From Candidatus Nitrosopumilus sp. (GTDB lineage Archaea > Thermoproteota > Nitrososphaeria > Nitrososphaerales > Nitrosopumilaceae), in assembly GCA_025699075.1 (NCBI GenBank), contig JAILWG010000004.1:108396-172395 (forward strand): a stretch of DNA of 64,000 bases. Reading direction: 5' to 3'. The position numbers and the translations under genes are program-made. The notes under the pieces were generated by a model. The model saw only the letters and a program-made list of their open reading frames with translations. It did not search any database and was not told where the DNA came from. Positions 15,239 through 24,132 of the stretch are shown here, one piece after another (position 1 is the first letter of the stretch; each line of letters starts with the position of its first letter).

Positions 15239-16951
15239 ATGGAGAGAAATTTAATGAATAAAATGGAAACTATGACAGGTGCAAAGGCCTTGATGACGGC
15301 TATGGAAAAAGAAGGCGTCAAACAAGTATTTGGTTTACCTGGCGGTGCAAATCTTCCAATGTATGATGAATTTGCTCGTTGTAATATTAGACACATCTTA
15401 ACAAGACATGAACAATCTGCAGCTCATATGGCTGATGGGTTTGGAAGAGTAAGTAGAAAACCTGGTGTTTGTTTTGCAACCTCTGGACCTGGTGCTACTA
15501 ACATTCTAACTGGAATCGCAACGGCACAAGCTGATTCTGCTCCTATGATTGCAGTGACAGGACAAGTACCTGTTGGGATGATTGGTAAGGATGCTTTTCA
15601 AGAAAGTGATATTATCGGCATGGCAAATCCTGTTGTAAAATATGCTTTTCAACCTAGAACAGCTGGTGAAATTCCTGAAGTTGTAAAAAAAGGATTCTTC
15701 ATTGCAGAATCTGGACGACCCGGACCAGTGTTAATTGATATTCCAAAAGATGTACAGACAAATGAAGAACCGATGAACTTTCCGGATGAATTTAAAATCC
15801 GAGGCTATCATCCTTGGGCAGATCCTGATATTGTAAATGTTGAAAGAGCAATTGATATGCTACTTCATGCTGAAAAACCAATCATCTTAGCTGGAGGTGG
15901 AACAATTATCTCATCTGCATTTGCTGAATTACAATCTATTGCAGAAACCTTGATGCTTCCTGTTGTTACTACTTTCAAAGGTAAAGGTGCATTTCCTGAA
16001 AATCATCCTTTATCATTGGGCCCTATTGGAATGCATGGACATGCAGAGGCAAACAAAATGATGTCCGAAGCTGATTGTGTATTGGCAATTGGTACAAGAT
16101 TTTCTGACAGATCCGTTGGAACTTTTGAGGCTTTTGAGAAGAGATTGAAAATTATTCACATGGATGTAGATCCTGCAGAAATCGGCAAAAACCAAACTGC
16201 TCAAATTGCCGTTATTGGTGACGTACGTGTAAATCTTAGAGTAATGGTAAAATTGCTTTTGCAGAAAGCTGTCAAAAAATCTGAGGAAACTCCTTGGATA
16301 AAACATGTTAAAGAAACAAAAGCGTATTGGAAAGAAAACCTCAAACTCCATCCTGGTGAAATGGGTGCAGCTAAAATTTTACGTAAACTCCGTGAATTAT
16401 TACCAAAAGAATCTGTTGTAACTACCGAAGTGGGTCAACATCAAATGTGGGCTTCATTGTTTTATGATGTGATTCAGCCTGGCACTTTCTTTAGTTCTAC
16501 TGGTCTTGGTACTATGGGTTGGGGATTCCCTGCCGCAATTGGTGCTAAAGTTGCAAGACCTGATGTTCCAGTTGTAGATATTGCCGGTGATGGAAGTTTT
16601 GCAATGACTGAAAACTCTCTTGCTACTGCAGTATTGGAAGATATTCCTGTAATTGTTTTTCTCTTAAACAACTCTACATTGGGAATGGTGGCACAATGGC
16701 AGAGAACTTTCTATGACAGGAGAATGATTGGTGTGGACCAAAAAAGCTGTCCTGATTATGTTAAATTGGCAGAGTCTTATGGTGCTCAGGGAATTAGAGC
16801 ACAATCAATGGATGAACTTGATAAGGCAATCAAAACTGCATTAAGCAGTGATGTTGCAACAGTGATTGACATTCCTATTGATCCTGAAGAAGATGTGTTA
16901 CCATTTGTGGCTCCTGGAACTTCTCTTGCGGATATGATTTTACCTTCTTAG
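15239..16951 (+). CDS. ilvB: Acetolactate synthase large subunit
   Basis: 570 residues. The PYR domain opens with MTGAKALMTAMEKEGV and VFGLPGGANLPMYDE, including the catalytic Glu region (RHEQSAAHMADG). A central FAD-binding-type domain follows (about 190-340), then a ThDP-binding domain with GDGSFAMTENSLATAV and LLNNSTLGMVAQWQ. The enzyme condenses two pyruvates, or pyruvate with 2-oxobutyrate, as the first common step to valine, leucine and isoleucine. ilvN follows within 10 bases and leuA and leuB come after, so this is a branched-chain amino acid operon. Confidence 0.97.
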   Translation: MERNLMNKMETMTGAKALMTAMEKEGVKQVFGLPGGANLPMYDEFARCNIRHILTRHEQSAAHMADGFGRVSRKPGVCFATSGPGATNILTGIATAQADSAPMIAVTGQVPVGMIGKDAFQESDIIGMANPVVKYAFQPRTAGEIPEVVKKGFFIAESGRPGPVLIDIPKDVQTNEEPMNFPDEFKIRGYHPWADPDIVNVERAIDMLLHAEKPIILAGGGTIISSAFAELQSIAETLMLPVVTTFKGKGAFPENHPLSLGPIGMHGHAEANKMMSEADCVLAIGTRFSDRSVGTFEAFEKRLKIIHMDVDPAEIGKNQTAQIAVIGDVRVNLRVMVKLLLQKAVKKSEETPWIKHVKETKAYWKENLKLHPGEMGAAKILRKLRELLPKESVVTTEVGQHQMWASLFYDVIQPGTFFSSTGLGTMGWGFPAAIGAKVARPDVPVVDIAGDGSFAMTENSLATAVLEDIPVIVFLLNNSTLGMVAQWQRTFYDRRMIGVDQKSCPDYVKLAESYGAQGIRAQSMDELDKAIKTALSSDVATVIDIPIDPEEDVLPFVAPGTSLADMILPS

Positions 16952-16960
16952 TGATTGATT

Positions 16961-17443
16961 ATGTGGGCTATACTTTCTATCTTAGTTGAAAACAAACCTG
17001 GAATCTTGTTTAAGGTGACACATCTTTTCAGATCCAGGAATTTCAACATTGATAGTATCTCTGTTGGAATAACTGAAAATCCTGAATACTCAAAAATGAC
17101 TATCACCACATATGGTGATGAAAAACAAATTGATCAGATTGTAAAGCAGCTTGATAAGATGATTGATACTGTAAAAGTTGAGCATTTAGATGAGCACAAA
17201 ACAGTATTTCGAGAACTTAGCCTTTTTAAGATAAAACTCAGTAATGCTAATGATAGTATGGAAATTAACAAATTAGCAAATGCGTATGGTGCCAAAGTTC
17301 ATGATGTGAAAAAAGATTCAATCATGGTAGAATTGACTGCTACTCCTGATCAAATTCAGGCATTTGAAGAATTGGCAAAACCCTTTGGAATCCTTGATGT
17401 TGCACGAACAGGTGTTGCTGCTTTGCAAAGGAGTGGGGCATGA
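16961..17443 (+). CDS. ilvN: Acetolactate synthase regulatory subunit
   Basis: 160 residues from ATG at 16961 (MWAILSILVENKPGILFKV); an in-frame TTG six bases upstream is less likely. The N-terminal ACT domain (to about 75, ending ITTYGDEKQIDQIVKQL) and the C-terminal IlvN-specific domain (from about 85, ELSLFKIKLSNANDS) are both complete. It mediates feedback inhibition and stimulates IlvB. Its stop overlaps the leuA start as ATGA. Confidence 0.95.
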   Translation: MWAILSILVENKPGILFKVTHLFRSRNFNIDSISVGITENPEYSKMTITTYGDEKQIDQIVKQLDKMIDTVKVEHLDEHKTVFRELSLFKIKLSNANDSMEINKLANAYGAKVHDVKKDSIMVELTATPDQIQAFEELAKPFGILDVARTGVAALQRSGA

Positions 17444-18954
17444 AAATTAGAATATTTGATACAACATTAAGAGACGGAGAACAAACAATTGGAGTTTCTC
17501 TATCTCCTGATCAAAAATTATCTATTGCTAAAAAACTTGATGAACTTGGAGTAGATGCAATTGAAGCTGGTTTCCCAGTAATTTCTGAAGGTGAATTAAA
17601 AGCAGTAAAAATGATCACTAGCGAAGGACTATCTTGTGAGATTGCAGGATTAACCCGAACTATCAAAAAAGATATTGACGCTGCAGTTGATGCAGGATTA
17701 AACTACATTCACACATTCATTGCAACTTCTGATATTCATTTGGAACATAAATTGAAAATGACTAGAGACCAAGCGCTTGAAAAAGCAATCGAGGCAGTCG
17801 AATATGGAAAATCTCGTGGATTGCAAGTTGAGTTCTCAGCTGAGGATGCTTCAAGAACTGATAGGGAATTCTTGAAAAAAGTATTTGGTGATGTTGCAAA
17901 AGCAGGAGCTGATAGAGTAAACATTCCTGACACTGTAGGATATTCAACTCCTGAATATATGGCAGAGATAACTAGAGATACCGTAGAATCTACAAAACTT
18001 CCAGTAAGTGTTCATTGCCATAATGATTTTGGATTGGCAGTTGCAAATTCCTTGGCTGGAATTCATGCAGGAGCTTCATGTGCACATGTAACAATTAATG
18101 GAATTGGTGAGCGAGCTGGCAATGCTTCACTAGAAGAACTTTCAATGGCTTTGAAATGCTTGCCCTATGAGCAAAAATATGAGACTAATATTAAATCTGA
18201 ATTAATTTATGATGTATCTAGATTCATCTCCAAAACTGTCGGGATTATTGTTCAGCCTAACAAGGCAATAGTTGGAGCCAATGCATTTGGACATGAATCC
18301 GGCATTCATACACATGGTGTATTGAGTAATCCTCTCACATACGAGCCAATCAGTCCTGAGTTAGTAGGTCGAAAGAGATGGCTCCAAGTTGGAAAACATG
18401 CAGGAGTCCATGGAATGAATGCAATGCTTTCTGAATATGGTGTTAAACCTACTGAGGAGCAATCACAGCAAATCTTGGATAAAGTCAAAGTGTTAGGTGA
18501 CCAAGGAAAACAGATCACTGATGTCGAATTGCTCTCTATTGCAAGTGAAGTCTTGGGAGAAAAAGACCTCAAAAAAATTGTACAACTAACTGGATTCTCT
18601 GTATCTACTGGAATTGGAACAATGCCTTATGCATTTGTAAAACTAAATGTTGATGGACAGGATCATGTTGGAACTGATTATGGTGTAGGACCTGTGGATG
18701 CAGCACTAAATGCAATTCAAAAGATTACTGGAAAACTCTCTGAAATCCGAATCAAAGATTATGGACTGGCATCAATCTCTGGTGGTTCTAGTGCATTATG
18801 TGAGGTTACAGTAAAGGTAGAAGATGCTTTAGGAAATAAGGTTTCTGCAAAATCTGTCGGTGAAGATATTGTGACTACTTCAGTCAAGGCAGTAATTGAT
18901 GCAATCAATCACATCATGCTCAAAAAATTACTGCATGAAAAACAGGTAAGATAA
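17440..18954 (+). CDS. leuA: 2-isopropylmalate synthase (or citramalate synthase)
   Basis: 504 residues. The HMGL-like TIM barrel has the metal/catalytic motif DTTLRDGEQT at the N-terminus and SVHCHNDFG for the metal-binding His pair. The C-terminal LeuA dimerisation/allosteric domain (from about 385) is present. LeuA condenses 2-oxoisovalerate with acetyl-CoA; close archaeal paralogues (CimA) use pyruvate instead to give citramalate for isoleucine. The operon fits either, and substrate specificity cannot be read safely from motifs. The start overlaps the ilvN stop by 4 bases. Confidence 0.92.
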   Translation: MKIRIFDTTLRDGEQTIGVSLSPDQKLSIAKKLDELGVDAIEAGFPVISEGELKAVKMITSEGLSCEIAGLTRTIKKDIDAAVDAGLNYIHTFIATSDIHLEHKLKMTRDQALEKAIEAVEYGKSRGLQVEFSAEDASRTDREFLKKVFGDVAKAGADRVNIPDTVGYSTPEYMAEITRDTVESTKLPVSVHCHNDFGLAVANSLAGIHAGASCAHVTINGIGERAGNASLEELSMALKCLPYEQKYETNIKSELIYDVSRFISKTVGIIVQPNKAIVGANAFGHESGIHTHGVLSNPLTYEPISPELVGRKRWLQVGKHAGVHGMNAMLSEYGVKPTEEQSQQILDKVKVLGDQGKQITDVELLSIASEVLGEKDLKKIVQLTGFSVSTGIGTMPYAFVKLNVDGQDHVGTDYGVGPVDAALNAIQKITGKLSEIRIKDYGLASISGGSSALCEVTVKVEDALGNKVSAKSVGEDIVTTSVKAVIDAINHIMLKKLLHEKQVR

Positions 18955-18986
18955 ATCCTAAAATTCTCTTGATGTGATGCACTGTT

Positions 18987-20000
18987 ATGTACAAAATTTC
19001 ATTAATCACTGGTGATGGAATTGGTCCTGAATTATCTGAATCTGTAATTTCTGTTTTGAATACGATTCATGACCGTCTTGATCTCAAATTTGACATTACA
19101 AAACTATCTGCTGGTGACAAGGCCTTATCTGAAACTGGAAACGCCCTTCCAGATGAGACTGTTGCTGCCATAAAGCAATCTGATGCTTGCATGAAGGCCC
19201 CAGTTGGTGAAAGTGCAGCTGATGTAATTGTTGTTTTAAGAAGGATGCTTGATCTCTATGCAAATATACGCCCTGCAAAATCATATCCACACATGCCTGC
19301 ATTGCGGGATGATATTGACATGGTGATAGTTAGGGAAAACACTGAAGATCTCTACACTGGAAAAGAGTTTAGCTTGGGCAATGCCTCAGTTGCACTGAGA
19401 ATTATTTCTGAAGCTGCATCAAAACGAATTGCAAAATATGCATTTGAGACTGCAACACAGCGTGACTCTATGAAAAAAGTGACGTGTGTTCACAAATCAA
19501 ATGTTATGAGAGTAACTGATGGCATGTTTGCAAAATCTTGCACTGATGTTTCAAAGGATTATCCTGACATTACATTTGAGCAAATGTATGTTGATGCATG
19601 TGCAATGAACTTAATTCGACAACCAGAACAGTTTGATGTTGTTGTGACAACTAACTTGTTTGGAGATATCCTCTCTGATGAATCCTCCCAAGTTGTAGGA
19701 GGTTTGGGAATGGCACCTGCAGCTAACATTGGAGACAATTTTGCGTTGTTTGAACCTGTCCATGGCGCAGCATTTGATATTGCAGGACAAAATATTGCAA
19801 ACCCTTCATCATTTTTGCTATCTATCAAGATGATGCTTGACTGGTTAGGAAACAAACACAACGATTCCAAATGTGTGAAAGTTGGAGAAAGATTGGAATC
19901 TACTATATTTGATTTGGTAAAATCAGGTGTGAAAACAAAAGATATCGGTGGCACTAGTAGTACTACTGAATTTACCAAGCAGATTACAGACAATCTCTAA
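18987..20000 (+). CDS. leuB: 3-isopropylmalate dehydrogenase family
   Basis: 337 residues of the beta-decarboxylating dehydrogenase family: SLITGDGIGPELSE, the substrate arginine region YANIRPAKSYP, VIVRENTEDLYTG, and the catalytic Asp cluster TNLFGDILSDESSQ; the NAD site region is EPVHGAAFDIAGQNIANP. Isocitrate or homoisocitrate dehydrogenases share these motifs, but the position after leuA favours isopropylmalate dehydrogenase of leucine synthesis. The leuCD isomerase genes are not in this window. A 78-base repeat begins directly after the stop codon. Confidence 0.9.
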   Translation: MYKISLITGDGIGPELSESVISVLNTIHDRLDLKFDITKLSAGDKALSETGNALPDETVAAIKQSDACMKAPVGESAADVIVVLRRMLDLYANIRPAKSYPHMPALRDDIDMVIVRENTEDLYTGKEFSLGNASVALRIISEAASKRIAKYAFETATQRDSMKKVTCVHKSNVMRVTDGMFAKSCTDVSKDYPDITFEQMYVDACAMNLIRQPEQFDVVVTTNLFGDILSDESSQVVGGLGMAPAANIGDNFALFEPVHGAAFDIAGQNIANPSSFLLSIKMMLDWLGNKHNDSKCVKVGERLESTIFDLVKSGVKTKDIGGTSSTTEFTKQITDNL

Positions 20001-20078
20001 AAAGGGAAAGCCCCCCTTTTGTGCGTAAATAGTTGGTAATGACTAGGATTATGACGTGAGTTTGTTTGTTGGAAATTT
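20001..20078 (+). repeat. 78-base direct repeat, left copy
   Basis: An ungapped match to 21473-21550, with 63 of 78 positions identical by eye and an offset of 1472 bases. The best core is AATAGTTGGTAATGACTAGG (20028-20047), perfect in both copies. The 5' end forms a hairpin (AAAGGG ... CCCTTT around 20001-20019), so it may act as the leuB terminator or as a structured RNA. The two copies bracket the HEPN gene and the small secreted protein gene. Confidence 0.85.
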
Positions 20079-20095
20079 GTTATTAATCACATTGT

Positions 20096-21004
20096 ATGAA
20101 TTACTGCATGGTGGAACTTGGAAAGTATCATGCTAGAACATTTTACATTAATGGATTGAATTTAGGAGAAGAGCGTTTCATATGGGATGACAAGTTAATG
20201 ATCATGGACGGTGGAAATAAAGAAGGAAACATTGCTGTTGCACATATTTTATTTGAACAACCGATGCCGGAGATGGGCACAAATACTGAGGATTATGTAG
20301 ATGCTGAATCGAGACTAAGTGCAAAAGGAATTCATCTGGTAAGTGTTTTCTTGGCATGTTTCAAACTGTCAAATTCAATGTCATATTATCCACGAATAAA
20401 CCGTTCAATGCATGGAGGACATCCATTAAAAAGTATTGAAGATTTCAAATCATACGGACACAAAAACAATCCTTTTTTGAATACAGATATGCCAAAGGAA
20501 TCAGTTGAAAATAATCTAAAATTTTTAGAGAATACCATTCCTTTGTTTGACAAAGTTATGAAAAATATAGATTTCGAACAGAAACGTCAAAAAAACCCTC
20601 TCGCCCTCTCATTACCAATTTTTCAAAAAATTCATGGTATAGATATTGAAAGTGTAATTGACTATTCGACAGTTTTAGAATCGTTGGTGTGTGAAAATGA
20701 AGGTGAATTAAAATTCAAGTTTGCATTAAGAACATCTTTATTAATTTCAAATGACTCTAAATCAAGAAAAGAACTCTTTGATTTTTTGAAAAAGGTGTAT
20801 AATATACGAAGTAGTTTAGTACATGGTTCTGAGATTTCATTCAGAACCTTTTCCAGAGAACATGTAGACATTGTTCTAAATTTAGAAAATATTGTTAAAC
20901 GTGCATTATTAGAATACTTAGAATTCGTAAATTCAGGTTTAAGTAAAAAGGAAATCATAGGAAAGTTAGATGAAAAAGCATTAGGCATATCTGATGATCA
21001 ATAA
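20096..21004 (+). CDS. Apea-like HEPN domain protein
   Basis: 302 residues. The C-terminal third reads as an Apea-like HEPN domain: TVLESLVCENEGELKFKFAL, RTSLLISND, then YNIRSSLVHGSE, giving an R238-x4-H243 HEPN ribonuclease motif, and VKRALLEYLEFV. The N-terminal about 170 residues are not recognised and carry no membrane segment. HEPN proteins with the Rx4-6H motif are frequently RNases in toxin-antitoxin and antiviral systems, though Apea-like members are poorly characterised. It is bracketed by 78-base direct repeats in an accessory-looking patch beside the ilv-leu operon. There is no obvious antitoxin partner. Confidence 0.75.
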   Translation: MNYCMVELGKYHARTFYINGLNLGEERFIWDDKLMIMDGGNKEGNIAVAHILFEQPMPEMGTNTEDYVDAESRLSAKGIHLVSVFLACFKLSNSMSYYPRINRSMHGGHPLKSIEDFKSYGHKNNPFLNTDMPKESVENNLKFLENTIPLFDKVMKNIDFEQKRQKNPLALSLPIFQKIHGIDIESVIDYSTVLESLVCENEGELKFKFALRTSLLISNDSKSRKELFDFLKKVYNIRSSLVHGSEISFRTFSREHVDIVLNLENIVKRALLEYLEFVNSGLSKKEIIGKLDEKALGISDDQ

Positions 21005-21069
21005 AACTCAGAGAAATCATTACAACGTAAAATTCCTCAAAGGATACGGTTATCTATTTCAATAAAAAA

Positions 21070-21393
21070 TCAAGGTTGTCCTATCCAGACCCATTTTATT
21101 TCAAAAGGTACTCTGAAAGGAGGACATGGACACCAATCTGCAGTTCCTGCTCTGTCACTTTTTGAGTCTACATTTGAAATAACTCCTTGTGACACAAAAA
21201 ATGGTTCTGCTCTTACAATGTCGCCATTCTTGAGTTTTTCAGGACATAGAAATATTCCCCATAGGTTTTGTTGTCCAACCCATTTTAATTCACATACTAT
21301 GATATGTGATTCTGCATTTGCGTTTACAGCGTATGTAGGAACCATGATTCCAAGTATTGCAAATATGACAATTCCATAGAACAGGGATTTCAT
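21070..21393 (-). CDS. Small secreted cysteine-containing protein
   Basis: 107 residues with a signal peptide of about 27 residues (MKSLFYGIVIFAILGIMVPT, then AVNANA as a cleavage site). The mature part has cysteine-bearing elements (IIVCELKWVG, FLCPEKLKNGD, DWCPCPPFR), so disulfides or metal binding are possible. ELKWVGQQ and EIKWVWIGQ are two similar strands that suggest an internally duplicated beta fold. It lies inside the repeat-bracketed segment, opposite in strand to the HEPN gene. Function unknown. Confidence 0.7.
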   Translation of the reverse strand: MKSLFYGIVIFAILGIMVPTYAVNANAESHIIVCELKWVGQQNLWGIFLCPEKLKNGDIVRAEPFFVSQGVISNVDSKSDRAGTADWCPCPPFRVPFEIKWVWIGQP

Positions 21394-21472
21394 TAAAAAT
21401 AAGTTTCATCTGTTTTATTTATTGAATATACAGATTCTCAAATTTGAGTCTCAGATTTTATTCAAACAGATT

Positions 21473-21550
21473 AAAGGCAAAGCCTCTCTCTTGTGCCTGA
21501 ATAGTTGGTAATGACTAGGGTTATTCTCAGAGTTGATTTATTGGAAATTT
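21473..21550 (+). repeat. 78-base direct repeat, right copy
   Basis: Same element as 20001-20078. The core copy is 21500-21519. The 5' part again folds as a short hairpin (AGGC-AAA-GCCT, 21475-21485). Conservation of the hairpin position despite base changes supports an RNA-level role. It ends 24 bases before the 3' end of the minus-strand beta-propeller gene. Confidence 0.85.
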
Positions 21551-21574
21551 AAAAAATAAAAAAGAAAAAGTGAA

Positions 21575-22693
21575 TTAAGATCCACTTGGATTCTTTTGTT
21601 GGTATGTTAGTTGGCTAATCCAACCTGCAACTTCTGCATCACAGGTTTCATCGACCTCACAAGCTTTAACAGTATTCTGAATCCATCCATCTTTTATCAA
21701 TGGTAATGGAAGAATACCTTGACCACCTGTTCCGTCAGTTAGATTATCTCCACCATTTGTTAGTGGAACGATTGCAACAATGTCTGCAATTACTGGATCA
21801 ACAACAGTTAGAACATTTGCATGCTGGCTAGTTACATATGCATAGTAACCTCCACCTTGCTTTGCTCCCCAATTAACTCCGTGACATCCTGCTGGACATG
21901 GCAGTTCAGCAACTAATTCACCTGTACCGCCATTTGCCTCTGTATCAATTATTGCAATTGTATCAGGATTCAAATGAGATACTAGTGAAAATACTGCAGT
22001 TACTGCATATTTTCCATCAGGACTTAGTGGTGTTTGTATTGGAAGCTTTAATGTTTCAAGAACTATTCCTGTATCTGGGGTTGCACCACATTTTCCATCA
22101 CTTGCAGTAAAGCATGCAACAGTAATGTCATTGATGATAATTGGATCAGGTTCTCCTGTTAAAGGATCAACATTATCCATATCAATTACAGTAACAGTGC
22201 CTGTTCCAATGTTTGATACGTATCCAGTGTTCACACCATTTACTTTTCCAATTGCAGCAGCTACTGGTAACAATAGATTTCCATCATCGGCAGTAGTGAA
22301 CTCCTTGATAATTTCTCCAGATTCAGAATCTAGAATATCAATAGAGCCTGCAATTCCTGCACCTTGAAAGACGTTTGGAATCAAAATCATTGAACCATCA
22401 GCAGTGATCCATTGTCCGTGTGGGTGGTTGTTTCCACTACCCGTTTGGAAATGATCAATCGTCTTTAGGCGTTCTCCGTTTTCATCTTCAATCTTCAAGA
22501 TTTCATCTTCGGCGCTCAATGGCAATGTAAGGATGCCTTGTTCTGGCCCGTTAGGAATGGTAACGATGTGAGTTGGGGCTTTGCCTACAGTAATGGTATC
22601 TAGGATTTCTCCGTTGCCTCTATCAATTAGATTTAGCCATTGTCCAAACCAGTGTCCATTGTAAACTACATCATGATTGGTATTAGTCCACAT
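21575..22693 (-). CDS. Beta-propeller (YVTN-like) protein, N-terminally short
   Basis: 372 residues of repeated propeller strands (for example GNGEILDTITVGKAPTHIV, SGSIDILDSESGEIIKEF, GTGTVTVIDMDNVDP, PDTIAIIDTEANGG), as in YVTN/cytochrome-d1-like surface proteins. Such proteins are normally exported, yet this one starts abruptly at MWTNTNHDVVYNGHWFGQW with no signal peptide, and an upstream stop closes the frame. It may therefore be a truncated remnant. Four cysteines could form disulfides. The start overlaps the stop of a 34-residue ORF. Confidence 0.65.
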   Translation of the reverse strand: MWTNTNHDVVYNGHWFGQWLNLIDRGNGEILDTITVGKAPTHIVTIPNGPEQGILTLPLSAEDEILKIEDENGERLKTIDHFQTGSGNNHPHGQWITADGSMILIPNVFQGAGIAGSIDILDSESGEIIKEFTTADDGNLLLPVAAAIGKVNGVNTGYVSNIGTGTVTVIDMDNVDPLTGEPDPIIINDITVACFTASDGKCGATPDTGIVLETLKLPIQTPLSPDGKYAVTAVFSLVSHLNPDTIAIIDTEANGGTGELVAELPCPAGCHGVNWGAKQGGGYYAYVTSQHANVLTVVDPVIADIVAIVPLTNGGDNLTDGTGGQGILPLPLIKDGWIQNTVKACEVDETCDAEVAGWISQLTYQQKNPSGS

Positions 22694-22787
22694 GTTGTGA
22701 GGATTGTTCTTGTATCAAATAAGTTTCTAATCTTTGTAATCTTCTATCAAGATTTTCAAGTAATTCTAAAATACGTTCTTCGTTCAT
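22683..22787 (-). CDS. Coiled-coil microprotein (34 aa), candidate
   Basis: Starts MNEERILELLENLDRRLQRL, a clean heptad-like helix, then a short polar tail. Its stop lies 11 bases inside the beginning of the beta-propeller frame, so translation could be coupled. It may be a genuine small protein, or what replaced the lost N-terminus of the propeller gene. Confidence 0.4.
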   Translation of the reverse strand: MNEERILELLENLDRRLQRLETYLIQEQSSQHVD

Positions 22788-22832
22788 TTTTATTATATCC
22801 ATCCATGTGTATGTGGTACTTTTAAAACGATC

Positions 22833-22958
22833 CTATGACATTATTTCAGAATTGTTATCTTTGATATTCACAGATTCATCGTCAAATCGTAAATGTTTCT
22901 TTAGTGTAAGATAACGTTTTTCAAGCACTGATGGATTAAATTTAGAATCAGCCCTCAT
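22833..22958 (-). CDS. Small charged protein (41 aa), candidate
   Basis: ATG at 22958 opens a 41-residue frame (MRADSKFNPSVLEKRYLTLK, then a basic helix and an acidic Asp/Asn-rich end). It is followed after 45 bases by the 34-residue ORF on the same strand. Codon use resembles neighbouring genes. No family is recognised; it could be a fragment of a larger lost gene. Confidence 0.4.
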   Translation of the reverse strand: MRADSKFNPSVLEKRYLTLKKHLRFDDESVNIKDNNSEIMS

Positions 22959-23443
22959 AATTCTAATCACTTGTAATTTGTCCAATAATCATAGGGAATT
23001 TATCACTTGGTGCAAATCTCTAAAAATTATTTTATTTATTAAAACAACGAGATACAAGGAAAACACGTTTGAATCAAGGACGTATTTCCTAACATGATGT
23101 GTTTTCCAGACCTATTGCTCTACGACGCAGAACAATGGTTTCTCGTCATATCTATTACGTCAAAATGATATTTAAGAATGATCAAAATTTCCACCTAGTG
23201 ATAATTATAATCTAGGATATTCTCTGAATGTATTCTTCGTGAATTCTTTTCTGGTTTTGGACTATCCACAAAAATGCCTCATGATTTGCATTCATAAGTA
23301 ATGCTGATTTTTAGTCTTAACACGTTCAAAGTGTAAAATTTTCAACTTGTCTGTTTTGATTTTTAGATAATTTGTGCTTGGATTTTTTACCATAGTTGGG
23401 AAATTTTAGAATTATTTAAGAATAATTTCTTATTATTTTCCGC
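22959..23443. other. Gene-poor stretch (about 485 bases) with an inverted repeat
   Basis: No convincing ORF on either strand. It contains a perfect 9-base inverted repeat, GGAAAACAC (23058-23066) and GTGTTTTCC (23099-23107), with a 32-base loop, and AT-rich sequence before the secreted-protein gene at 23444. Its length is unusual for this compact genome and fits decay or an unannotated RNA. Confidence 0.5.
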
Positions 23444-24130
23444 ATGAGGATTTTACTATTTCTGCTTCTGGGATTTGTTTTAACACCTTTGTTATTTAGC
23501 ACGGGAAACGCTGATGACTTGGTTGTTCTTGGAAATGGGCATGCGCCATTTTATGTTTCAAATAATGATGAGGGGCGATTTGATTTTAGCAATGATCTGA
23601 AAGCCGATTACTATGTCAAGGCTCATTATATTGGGAATACAAATCAGCAACTAAAAATTGATTACATTTTACAGGATGAATGCGTAGATCTTGGAGCCAA
23701 AGATGCATCTGATATTGGTGGAGATACCTATCAAGACGCTGCACTAAAATTTGCTCTTAGTAATATCAGTTCAACTCCTGCAAGAACATGGCTTGATGAA
23801 AATATCTCTATCTCTAATCCTTGGTTTAAATCTAAAAAACATGACGACAACCAAATGATTGATCTGGCATTGTTTCCTAATGGTACAGGTGCAAGACCAT
23901 TCCCATTAGATGGAAATGGCGATGATGCTATTCAAGGTCTTGGAAAACAAGGTTCATTCAAACATTTTGACTCTCTTGAAGAATTAGATGGCCAATCTGG
24001 ATGGAAAGGTTCTGTATTTCTTAATGCTCCGCCAGGGGATTATTTACTTTGGACAGTACACCCTGCAGGTGGAATTGATGAATGTGATAGATTGTCTGGA
24101 TTTGCAATTCCAATATTTATTGTAGAATAA
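23444..24130 (+). CDS. Secreted protein, unknown
   Basis: 228 residues. A signal peptide (MRILLFLLLGFVLTPLLFST, cleavage near GNA-DD) precedes a soluble beta-rich domain rich in Asp, Asn and Gly, with two spaced cysteines (DECVDLG, DECDRLS) that may pair. The C-terminal strand LSGFAIPIFIVE ends the fold. No catalytic motif is recognised. It is likely exported to the pseudo-periplasm or surface. Convergent with the zinc-finger membrane protein, 2 bases apart. Confidence 0.75.
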   Translation: MRILLFLLLGFVLTPLLFSTGNADDLVVLGNGHAPFYVSNNDEGRFDFSNDLKADYYVKAHYIGNTNQQLKIDYILQDECVDLGAKDASDIGGDTYQDAALKFALSNISSTPARTWLDENISISNPWFKSKKHDDNQMIDLALFPNGTGARPFPLDGNGDDAIQGLGKQGSFKHFDSLEELDGQSGWKGSVFLNAPPGDYLLWTVHPAGGIDECDRLSGFAIPIFIVE

Positions 24131-24132
24131 CA

